Shown here in pieces: positions 24,901-31,145 of a DNA stretch of 37,186 bases. The stretch is from a bacterium (lineage in GTDB: Bacteria; Cyanobacteriota; Vampirovibrionia; Gastranaerophilales; Gastranaerophilaceae), in the NCBI GenBank assembly GCA_017541465.1, contig JAFXYZ010000048.1:1-37186 (forward strand), in the 5' to 3' direction. Made by a program: the position numbers and the translations under genes. Each line of letters opens with the position of its first letter. Position 1 is the first letter of the stretch. Below the pieces are notes generated by a model that was given only the letters and a program-made list of their open reading frames with translations, did no database searches and was not told where the DNA came from.

Positions 24901-25885
24901 GATTTTTTTTTTCTTCTGTTGAGGTTTCTTCAACAACTGCCTGAAAAGTAAGTTCTGTCTGAGTTTCCTGGGGACTATCCTGAATTAAAAGAGTGCCGTC
25001 CTGTATATCAAGAGGACTGTCTTGAATTTCCAGAGGACTGTCCTGAATTTCCAAATCAGGCTGAATATCAGGCTCTGTATTCAGAGGAATATCCTCCTCG
25101 CTGTTTGGTGCTAAAATAACATCTCTTATAGGTTCGGGTTCCGGCTTAGCTTTTTTCTTTCCGAAACCGAAGAAACCGCCACCACCCTCAGGTTTTGCGG
25201 GCTTTACTGGTTTTTGAGGTTGCTTGCTCTGAACACTTTTCCCTGCACCGGGTGACTTCATTATGCAGCTCTGTATTTTATTTGATCCATGTCTGATAGG
25301 GGGAGGTGTCGGAATTGAAGGCTCTGACTGAATGGGCTCTGCTTTTTGAACAGGCTCGGCAGGCATAGAGGGCTGAATTTCGCTCTGAGGTTCTTCCTCC
25401 TTTTTCTCCTGAGGGTTAAGAAAAACTATTTCCTCCGAAGTCTTTTCGGGCACTTCTTCAATTTTTTCCTGCTCCTGCTTTTTTGAATCAATATCAATAA
25501 AATCTATTGTCGGGTTAGTTTCTTCCGGTGTTGTTACTGCTTCGGGCTTCTTCTGGGAGTTGATAAAATCAGTCAGGCTCATTGCTTTTGGCTGAACCTC
25601 TTCAACAATTTTTTCTTCAGGTTTTGTTTCAGGAGTTTCGTTTATAACCTCCTCGTGTTCCTCCAGCGAAGCACCGCATTTTCTGCAATTTTTAGAGTAA
25701 TATAAATTGTTGCTTCCGCAGTTAAGGCAGACTTTTAAAAGCTCTGTACCGCATTCGATACAGTATTTTGAGCCAAAACGGTTTAATGTATTGCACTCAG
25801 GACAATACATATTAACTTTTATTCCGCAGTGCGGACATCTTAGTGCGTCATCAGGTATTTCGTTTTTACATTTAAAACATAACAT
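21962..25885 (-). CDS. Zinc-ribbon / STAND-type ATPase / TPR protein, 1307 residues
   Basis: The N-terminus holds three successive four-cysteine zinc ribbons: Cys3/6/17/20, 28/31/42/45 and 53/56/67/70. A long disordered E/P/Q-rich linker (about 75-400) follows, containing four near-repeats of an (L/I)xIQDSPL unit at 278-305. A P-loop NTPase then begins, with Walker A GDGGLGKS (420-427) and Walker B YFVIAIDN (545-552), and a winged-helix-like region. The C-terminal 500 or so residues are helical repeats resembling TPRs (for example ALNIAQKALEVAQ, SAKMHLEQAISIAQQNG). This is the layout of STAND signalling ATPases, in which repeats sense and the NTPase switches. No DNA-binding or enzymatic effector domain is visible. 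It is last in the operon with the sigma-like and anti-sigma-like genes (17-nt gap). Partner and signal unknown. Confidence 0.88.
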   Translation of the reverse strand: MLCFKCKNEIPDDALRCPHCGIKVNMYCPECNTLNRFGSKYCIECGTELLKVCLNCGSNNLYYSKNCRKCGASLEEHEEVINETPETKPEEKIVEEVQPKAMSLTDFINSQKKPEAVTTPEETNPTIDFIDIDSKKQEQEKIEEVPEKTSEEIVFLNPQEKKEEEPQSEIQPSMPAEPVQKAEPIQSEPSIPTPPPIRHGSNKIQSCIMKSPGAGKSVQSKQPQKPVKPAKPEGGGGFFGFGKKKAKPEPEPIRDVILAPNSEEDIPLNTEPDIQPDLEIQDSPLEIQDSPLDIQDGTLLIQDSPQETQTELTFQAVVEETSTEEKKNLENNNFKEEEQSDLVFLSDDNETATEEESKEEDFFDTKVDAEIKDSVEETFESPETPHIQASIENSTFASALQSTVTSMTTPPYKNITAITGDGGLGKSVLMKQIMGTLSENFSAIQLYARCSQSTQVSALGAFQDAFLTLLGLSTFTSNNINAFIKSNKSSLKQAFPGLSDNEISDFVNFLYPNKSDVFSNINENKGRLFTLIEKVLTGLASNVDYFVIAIDNFDFIDGMSFELLTKMIDTDLLDGKLRILITYQEDKAAEGYFYTRNVNAQTAKTVHIKPFTKSELKTFALQYLNNDENLFGTSMWETLLNLSKNSPLMLENIIAFLFETGVIFVDNNALKLQQSNLTSPIPSSVELVIKERLKLLMPQLRTALYTAAVLGYRFDNQIFAQCLNLTDNSTNAVLTQLKNILYIEDLTPYSSTFRSYTVWKIIEQEAKDSGEYDNIIKSTIAPLSQFIFSSPVYPITKFENYFDKREIFENLNKIAGYISYLGDINLYTIARKHQLKVLNKSPEGTNEETINAVYEEIGKLNYKNSPAEAISYLSNAIDFAQKTNNITKAIDLCGYLVNSCYMTGNYYGAIEAVDLVIKNTNGEVSELELALIKERKLKALYSIGNCEEIINLMTNEISPILQDSILKGIKDKNLKELVMTAWINANIILASAYAMQGNSMSFDTIGEIKNYLPALTVQEDYFTTKTMLTEALAFTSAGDLNNSSQILSGIANAYTQNEPESDLLSEWNLINLINKILADSHISKEELFELATFANNSNEHFVKNIIKLILGYIIQKDGNSQKALGIYNEQITYFAKEKNAIGALLCWYLIAQTTLITEDAQKALNIAQKALEVAQGPKINNYNFIIYLKKFIAEVYIITGDLESAKMHLEQAISIAQQNGLFYALFKLMLCYANYMEESIRLLSSGEAKAETALDVIQVQSEALEIAKKLNLPNLLEEIKNAQAVFSTFCKLNNINPNINTDNQNII

Positions 25886-25902
25886 AATTTATATTCTCGC
25901 TA

Positions 25903-26490
25903 TTATCTTTTGTATAGGTATGCACTTATCAGCTTGGATAAGTGAAGTAATCTCTTACAAACCTCACCCTGAGGAATGTTTAGTTCTTTTGAAATTTCGT
26001 TTTGTGTTTTTTTCTTTAAATATCTTAAATAGAAAATATCATATAATAATTTGCTCGGAATTTCCTTGTGAATGATACAGACTGTGTCGGTAATATTCTG
26101 CAGGAGCTCTCTTTTTATTTCTATATCTTCTGTTGTATCAACGGGATCGGGAAAATCATATTTAATAACCCTGTCACCTTCGCTGAAAGATACTTTTTCT
26201 TCTGCCGGGGAAGTATCCTCTTTAGAAGCTGTAACTTCAGCCTTTTTATATCTCTGCTTCTGCTTCAGAATGGAAATCATAGTTGTATTAACTATTTTTG
26301 AAACAAAATTTTCAGCCTTCTGTATATTATCAGAGGTGCTGAGGATAAGATATGCTTTATTGTAGGCTTCCTTGCAAAATTCCTCCTGCAAATCTTCGTT
26401 GCCCTGAAAATATGCATTTTCTGTTACAAATTTTTCTATAAGCTTTTGTTGTTCTTCTTGTTGCAGCACTTTACTTCCACTTTTTCCCAT
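25903..26490 (-). CDS. Sigma-70-like factor (ECF-like), 195 residues
   Basis: The C-terminal part (about 125-190) reads as sigma region 4: KLLYDIFYLRYLKKKTQNEISKEL..., with a helix-turn-helix at about 160-188 (TQNEISKELNIPQGEVCKRLL). The N-terminal half (about 12-80) has the length and helical pattern of region 2 (EEFCKEAYNKAYLILST...) but is divergent. A charged linker separates the halves, as in ECF factors. It lies 13 nt after the gene for a zinc-finger anti-sigma-like membrane protein, which supports the call. In cyanobacteria DUF1822 genes often neighbour sigma factor genes (my recollection, unchecked). A non-sigma HTH regulator is the main alternative. Confidence 0.7.
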   Translation of the reverse strand: MGKSGSKVLQQEEQQKLIEKFVTENAYFQGNEDLQEEFCKEAYNKAYLILSTSDNIQKAENFVSKIVNTTMISILKQKQRYKKAEVTASKEDTSPAEEKVSFSEGDRVIKYDFPDPVDTTEDIEIKRELLQNITDTVCIIHKEIPSKLLYDIFYLRYLKKKTQNEISKELNIPQGEVCKRLLHLSKLISAYLYKR

Positions 26491-26503
26491 ATAATAACAT
26501 AAA

Positions 26504-28459
26504 CTAAAGTTTTATGACCATTTTAACATAATATTCATCTAACTTTAGCTCTTCCTGAGTAGCAGCAGGAATCTGAATAGAACTTGTTGCTTCTCTTAAA
26601 CTTTGCATAATTGCTTCATCTATTGATTTAACTCCGCTTGACGGCGAAATTCTTGAAGATTTGATTAAACCTTCGGGTGTGATAATAACCTCGACAACAA
26701 CATTGTTGCTGTAAGGCGCCTGAGTAATACTGTTTGTATTCAGTTTAAATTTTGCTCTGAACCTCTTGTCGATTATCTGAAGATAGCTTCTGAAATCCGG
26801 GTTTGTCAAAAGTGAATTTTGGGCAACCCAGTTAAGGCTTTTCAGCTTAACAAACCCTGTATTATTGTTGATGTTTTTAACAATTGTACTTTCCATTCCG
26901 CTTCCGCCTAACTCACCCGGAATATCTGTCGGGGTTGACGTATTACTTGATTTTGGAGCAATCAGGAAGGAATAAATACCCCAAATCGCAAGAACACCTA
27001 TAAGTGCAATAACCAGAAGGTGGCTTTTGGGCTTTTCCTGTGTTGACTGAGGAGGTATTTTGGATATTAATTCCTCTGAAACATTTTCCCCGGAGCTTTC
27101 AATAACACCGTCATCTTTTGTGAAGGTATCCGTTATATCCGGGTTTTCCTTTGTTTCTTTTGTAAAGGTATCAACCCCTTCCCCTTCAACTATTGTGTAA
27201 TCTTCCGATTTTTCTTCTCCGTAAATGGGCTGACCGAATTCGTCATAATCTATTATGACTTTTTCCGTTTTGCCTTCAGTTGCCCTGTGTTCGCCTGTTG
27301 ATTTCTTTATGGCTTTTTTATTTTCATATTCCGTATTAAACATTTCATCGGGAATATCTTTAAGAGAATCCGCAAGTGACGGACGGACAGGGGGAGCCTG
27401 TTTGGGGGCTTCTTCCTTTTCAAATCTTATTTCTGTCGGCTTATTTTGCCCCTGAAGCATTGTCTCTTCAAGTGTAGGAACATCCTGCAAAAACAGAGAA
27501 TCTTCACTACCTAATTTAATAGGATTATCGTCAGGTTTAAGCTCAATTTTCGGCTCTTCAAGAGTTCCCTCCTCTTTCGGCTTCCGGGGAGTTACTTTCG
27601 GAGTGTTTTCAAACAAGCCGTCTATTAAAACATCATTTTTTTCTTTTGTTAAATTTTTTATTCTTTCTTCTTTTTCTTCCTGTTCTCTCTGATGTTTTGC
27701 TGCCTCGTCCTCTTCCTCATCATCCTGAGCATTGAGAGCACCGATTATATTGAGAGATTCATCTTCAAATAAATCGTTATAGTGTTCAAGGTTTGTTGCA
27801 ATCATGTCAAACCCGCAGAAATTGATTAACTCTGTTCTGCAGACGGGACAATTAAGAAGGTGATGAAGGAGTTTTTGTTTTGTGAAGTTATCGGCTTCAT
27901 CATCAAGGTAAGAAAGAATTTTCGTATTAAAGAATTTATGGTCTTTTTCACTGTTATCAACAGTGTTTTCTTCTCTGAGTTCCTGAAGAAGGTCGGACAT
28001 GTCCTTTAATTCGTCAAAACCCGATTTGTAATATAAATTATTATATTTCTCATATTTGAGGTTCTTAGGCGATACATATCCTATAAACTGAGGTGTCTGA
28101 AGGTTTTTGTCTATTGTTGCAACGAGATAAAAATCAGGAAGAATTTCATTTTCAAAGTGTGAAACGGGAATATAGAAGCACTCTCCCGGCATCGCAAGTC
28201 TGACATCAATTCTCCAGTTGTTTACATAGAGGTCGGTAATCTCATATTCTTCACTTAATTTTGCAACCTTATAGATGTTCTTTGTATTTGATACTTTAAG
28301 ATGCTGCTGCATGAAGAAATTAGCAAGCGAATTGATAATAACCAAAGACGCATACATTCTTTTTCTGTTGTTTGTATCTTTGATTTTTAATGAATATATA
28401 CCCGAAAACCTTAGTCCGTCTTGAGTAACTTTTAAGTCGATATTTTCTTCAGATTTCAT
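26504..28459 (-). CDS. DUF1822 + anti-sigma zinc finger + transmembrane + TonB C-terminal domain protein
   Basis: The 651-residue protein has four recognisable parts. Residues about 35-135 resemble DUF1822 (a WRIDVRLAMPGECFYIP core, then FIGYVSPKNL). Residues about 180-212 (LSYLDDEAD...HHLLNCPVCRTEL) fit the H-x3-C-x2-C zinc-finger anti-sigma motif (His200, Cys204, Cys207). A disordered acidic linker (about 245-475) leads to one membrane helix (480-499). Residues about 553-651 (VVVEVIITPEGLIKSSRISP, SSGVKSIDEAIMQSLREA) match a TonB/TolA C-terminal domain, which would be periplasmic. The cytoplasmic end could hold the sigma-like factor encoded next, while the outer end senses or couples to the outer membrane. 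GAGATGAGG is the ribosome-binding site. It is first in the operon. Confidence 0.8.
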   Translation of the reverse strand: MKSEENIDLKVTQDGLRFSGIYSLKIKDTNNRKRMYASLVIINSLANFFMQQHLKVSNTKNIYKVAKLSEEYEITDLYVNNWRIDVRLAMPGECFYIPVSHFENEILPDFYLVATIDKNLQTPQFIGYVSPKNLKYEKYNNLYYKSGFDELKDMSDLLQELREENTVDNSEKDHKFFNTKILSYLDDEADNFTKQKLLHHLLNCPVCRTELINFCGFDMIATNLEHYNDLFEDESLNIIGALNAQDDEEEDEAAKHQREQEEKEERIKNLTKEKNDVLIDGLFENTPKVTPRKPKEEGTLEEPKIELKPDDNPIKLGSEDSLFLQDVPTLEETMLQGQNKPTEIRFEKEEAPKQAPPVRPSLADSLKDIPDEMFNTEYENKKAIKKSTGEHRATEGKTEKVIIDYDEFGQPIYGEEKSEDYTIVEGEGVDTFTKETKENPDITDTFTKDDGVIESSGENVSEELISKIPPQSTQEKPKSHLLVIALIGVLAIWGIYSFLIAPKSSNTSTPTDIPGELGGSGMESTIVKNINNNTGFVKLKSLNWVAQNSLLTNPDFRSYLQIIDKRFRAKFKLNTNSITQAPYSNNVVVEVIITPEGLIKSSRISPSSGVKSIDEAIMQSLREATSSIQIPAATQEELKLDEYYVKMVIKL

Positions 28460-28549
28460 AATTCCTCATCTCGATATTTTATTATATATCAAATCCTTCA
28501 ATTCTGTCTTTATCTTAACAATATAAATGCTTCATTTTTTGAAAAGGTA

Positions 28550-28558
28550 TGCTATAAT
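28550..28558 (+). promoter_or_regulatory. Extended -10 promoter with a long leader
   Basis: TGCTATAAT (28550-28558) is a strong extended -10 box reading toward the gene at 28700. Transcription would start near 28565, leaving an untranslated leader of about 135 nt with two ribosome-binding-like sites (TAGGAG near 28662, TTAGGAGG just before the gene). The rest of 28460-28699 holds the promoter of the divergent anti-sigma operon and no supported gene. Confidence 0.5.
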
Positions 28559-28699
28559 TATTCTCAGAGAGAATTTAAAACAAAAAAAATGTGTGTTATT
28601 AATGTAACAATTTGTAAACCTGGAAAACCAAAAGAGCAATTAAGATTTCTCACGTGTTTTATAGGAGTATCTAATTAAGAAGTAAGTTAGGAGGTTTAT

Positions 28700-29101
28700 A
28701 TGAATATCAGTCCGGTAAGTTTTGGAAATGTTGACGCTACATCAAGATTTCAGGAAATGATTGCAAAACCGCAGGCATACACTCTTCAGAATACTGCAGT
28801 TGCATCAACTCCCGTAGGTGAAGCCCCTAAGAAAAAAGGCGGTTTCCTTAAAAAAGCATTATTGACTATCCTCGCAGTCTGCGGTGCTATCGCAGCTATT
28901 GCATATGCAACAAAGAAAGGCAAATTTGATGTTAACCCCGAAGCAGGCAATAGAGTCGTAAATACCGTTAAATCAGCTCTCGGCAAAGTAGGTAATGCCG
29001 TAAACGATTTCGCGGCAAAACACTCCGGTGACATTCAGAAGGCTAAAGATGCAGTACAGGAAGCAGCTGAAAAAGTTACCAAAAAAGCTCCTCAGGCATA
29101 A
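28700..29101 (+). CDS. Small single-pass membrane protein with N-terminal VSFG motif
   Basis: The ATG follows an excellent TTAGGAGG site. The 133-residue protein starts MNISPVSFGNVD, has a polar stretch, then a lysine cluster (KKKGGFLKK) and one membrane helix (about 50-70). A helical, lysine-rich tail follows (VKSALGKVGNAVNDFAAKH... QKAKDAVQEAAEKVTKK). The strong promoter, ribosome-binding site and terminator suggest high expression. The tail resembles amphipathic LEA/apolipoprotein-like helices. No named family; the N-terminal motif recurs in the proteins at 15.6 and 31.1 kb. Confidence 0.8.
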   Translation: MNISPVSFGNVDATSRFQEMIAKPQAYTLQNTAVASTPVGEAPKKKGGFLKKALLTILAVCGAIAAIAYATKKGKFDVNPEAGNRVVNTVKSALGKVGNAVNDFAAKHSGDIQKAKDAVQEAAEKVTKKAPQA

Positions 29102-29124
29102 TAAATAAAAAAAGTATTAAGAAG

Positions 29125-29153
29125 AGAGGCACGATACATGCCTCTTTTCTTTT
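29125..29153 (+). terminator. Intrinsic terminator after the VSFG membrane protein
   Basis: AGAGGC (29125-29130), a 9-nt loop and GCCTCT (29140-29145) are followed by TTTTCTTTT. The stem extends imperfectly with A-T pairs. Confidence 0.75.
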
Positions 29154-29170
29154 AAATAAGAAAGTACTCT

Positions 29171-29626
29171 ATGATAGTATCTCCTCCGCAAGATTATAAA
29201 TACAGTGCAGACTCGCATTTTGCCTCTTTGACGCAGAATGTCAATCAGTCAATGACTCGTGCTGCAATTATTCTTGACAGGGAAACAAAAGATATTACTC
29301 CTCTTGTTACTCTTTCGCTTCCTGCTCTTGCGCTGGTTACTTTTTACGGAAAAAATCAGGCATTTATCCCTAATTCAGGCGATAAATTTCTTAAAAGAAC
29401 TTTTAAATCCGCAGGGCAGAAGGTTACTGATTTTGTATCTTCTTCAACGGGAAAAGCATGGAAATATACAAAAGAACTCTTTAATAAATCAGGTCATTGG
29501 ACCAGATATAATGTGGGCGAAACCTTCAGCGAATTAAAAGGTATTTTCGGGGGCAAATTATCCGGTCTCGGCCGTGCGCTCAGAGATGATGCGAGAGATG
29601 TTATAAAAGCTTTACTGAGAAGATAA
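29171..29626 (+). CDS. Small protein with one hydrophobic segment, function unknown
   Basis: The 151-residue protein starts MIVSPPQDYKYSADSHFASL and has a hydrophobic stretch (about 42-60, TPLVTLSLPALALVTFYG). A basic, helical remainder follows (KRTFKSAGQKVTDFVSSSTGKAWKY ... ALRDDARDVIKALLRR, in parts). The ribosome-binding site is weak. Its layout, a short polar head followed by one helix and a long amphipathic tail, resembles its neighbours at 28.7 and 31.1 kb, which suggests a related gene group. No family recognised. Confidence 0.7.
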   Translation: MIVSPPQDYKYSADSHFASLTQNVNQSMTRAAIILDRETKDITPLVTLSLPALALVTFYGKNQAFIPNSGDKFLKRTFKSAGQKVTDFVSSSTGKAWKYTKELFNKSGHWTRYNVGETFSELKGIFGGKLSGLGRALRDDARDVIKALLRR

Positions 29627-29689
29627 TTTTCTTGCAAGAGAGATATTTATTTATTACTATTATCTTGTGATATAAAACCGGGGTAAAAT

Positions 29690-31078
29690 ATGTCAAAGAT
29701 AAAGTTTGGTACGGACGGATGGCGGGCAGTTGTCGGCGAAGAGTTCAACGATGAGAATGTCGCGAGGGTTGTTAAGGCGATAGGTCAGTATGTTTATTCT
29801 CATTTCGGAGTAAGAAAACCCGTGCTAATAGGCTATGATCCGAGAAACCTGGCTCCCGAGTTCGCAAAATATGCGTCTGAGCTCTTTAGTGCCTATGGGA
29901 TAAAGGTTTTTCTCTCTGATAAAATTGTACCGACACCCGTAATTGCCTTCAGTGCAAAGAGGATGAACTCTAATGCCGTTATGTTTACCGCTTCACATAA
30001 TCCACCCGAATACTTAGGGATTAAGTTTATACCGGATTACGGCGGGCCTGCGACAAACGAAATTACCCGTGAAATTGTTTATAACACGGAGGAGAACATA
30101 GAACCGTTTGGTGAGGCTGTTCCGGTTAATCTTATTTCTTTTGAAGAGGAATATATCGCACATCTTGAGAAAATAATTGATTTCAAACGAATTGAAGAGG
30201 CAAATTTGTATGTCAATTATGATGGACACCACGGCGCTGCCGCACTTGTCGTCAAAACGATTATGAATAAATACCATATCAAAAATACCTCGCTTAATCT
30301 CATAAGAGACGTTAATTTTGGCGGATTTATGCCCGATCCGAAGGAAAAATATCTTCCCGAATTAAAGAAATTATGCAAAGAGAACCATTCGATAGGCCTC
30401 AGCAACGATGGAGACGGAGACCGCTTTGGGGTGTTTAATGAAAAAGGTGAGTTTGTGAGCGCAAATGAAATAATAGCAATTTTGCTTTTGCACCTCGTAA
30501 AAAATAAGGGCTATTCGGGAAAACTTGCAAAAACGGTAGGGGCAAGCTCCATGCTCGATTTAATTGCAAAGAAAACGGGTGTTGACGTTATTTTAACCCC
30601 CGTAGGCTTTAAATGGCTCGGCGAAGCAATGCGAAATGAAGATGTCATTATCGCGGGTGAAGAGTCGGGAGGGTTGAGCATAAAAGGTCATATTCCCGAA
30701 AAAGACGGAATTTTGGCTGATTACCTTATCTTAGAAGCCATGGCATATTCGGGGAAAAAGCTCTTTGAACTTCAGGAGGAGTTAAGAAATCTTCTCGGAA
30801 CTGAGTTTTATTCTGACAGGCTCGATTTTTCCTTTTCTTCAAATGACGAACAGCAGAAGGTGTTGGATAAATTTTTAAATCTTAAAGAGTTTTCGGGTAA
30901 AACAATTACAGACAGAAATTTTATTGACGGTGCAAAATACATTTTTGATGACGGAAGCTGGATTTTAGTCAGAAAGAGCGGAACAGAGCCGCTTTTGAGA
31001 ATTTATTTTGAAGCGCAGGATAAAGATACTCTCGATTTTCTTGAAGAAGGTGTTAAGAAATTTGTAGAAGTGAGCTAA
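29690..31078 (+). CDS. Phosphoglucomutase/phosphomannomutase family protein
   Basis: The 462-residue enzyme has all four alpha-D-phosphohexomutase signatures: the catalytic phosphoserine loop TASHNPPEYLG (Ser102), the metal loop DGDGD (240-244), the sugar-specificity loop GEESGG (323-328) and the phosphate-binding RKSGTEP (428-434). It interconverts 1- and 6-phosphates of glucose, mannose or glucosamine and so feeds glycan, glycogen or envelope synthesis. GEESGG favours glucose or mannose rather than GlmM. The ribosome-binding site is CGGGGT. It is unrelated in function to its neighbours and may be expressed alone. Confidence 0.95.
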   Translation: MSKIKFGTDGWRAVVGEEFNDENVARVVKAIGQYVYSHFGVRKPVLIGYDPRNLAPEFAKYASELFSAYGIKVFLSDKIVPTPVIAFSAKRMNSNAVMFTASHNPPEYLGIKFIPDYGGPATNEITREIVYNTEENIEPFGEAVPVNLISFEEEYIAHLEKIIDFKRIEEANLYVNYDGHHGAAALVVKTIMNKYHIKNTSLNLIRDVNFGGFMPDPKEKYLPELKKLCKENHSIGLSNDGDGDRFGVFNEKGEFVSANEIIAILLLHLVKNKGYSGKLAKTVGASSMLDLIAKKTGVDVILTPVGFKWLGEAMRNEDVIIAGEESGGLSIKGHIPEKDGILADYLILEAMAYSGKKLFELQEELRNLLGTEFYSDRLDFSFSSNDEQQKVLDKFLNLKEFSGKTITDRNFIDGAKYIFDDGSWILVRKSGTEPLLRIYFEAQDKDTLDFLEEGVKKFVEVS

Positions 31079-31145
31079 ATAGCGCAATTCTCTTTCTTTT
31101 CGGGTTTTATTTACAGTGGTTGTAAGTATCTGAATAAATTGAACT

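Noticed and set aside
25230-25265. Second P-loop (SPGAGKS) in the STAND linker
   Set aside because: It lies in a disordered basic P/K-rich stretch with no surrounding fold; only GDGGLGKS at 420-427 is in a NTPase context.
28589-28678. 29-codon frame (MCVINVTICKPGK...) in the leader of the 28700 gene
   Set aside because: No ribosome-binding site at useful spacing and no conserved feature; probably chance.
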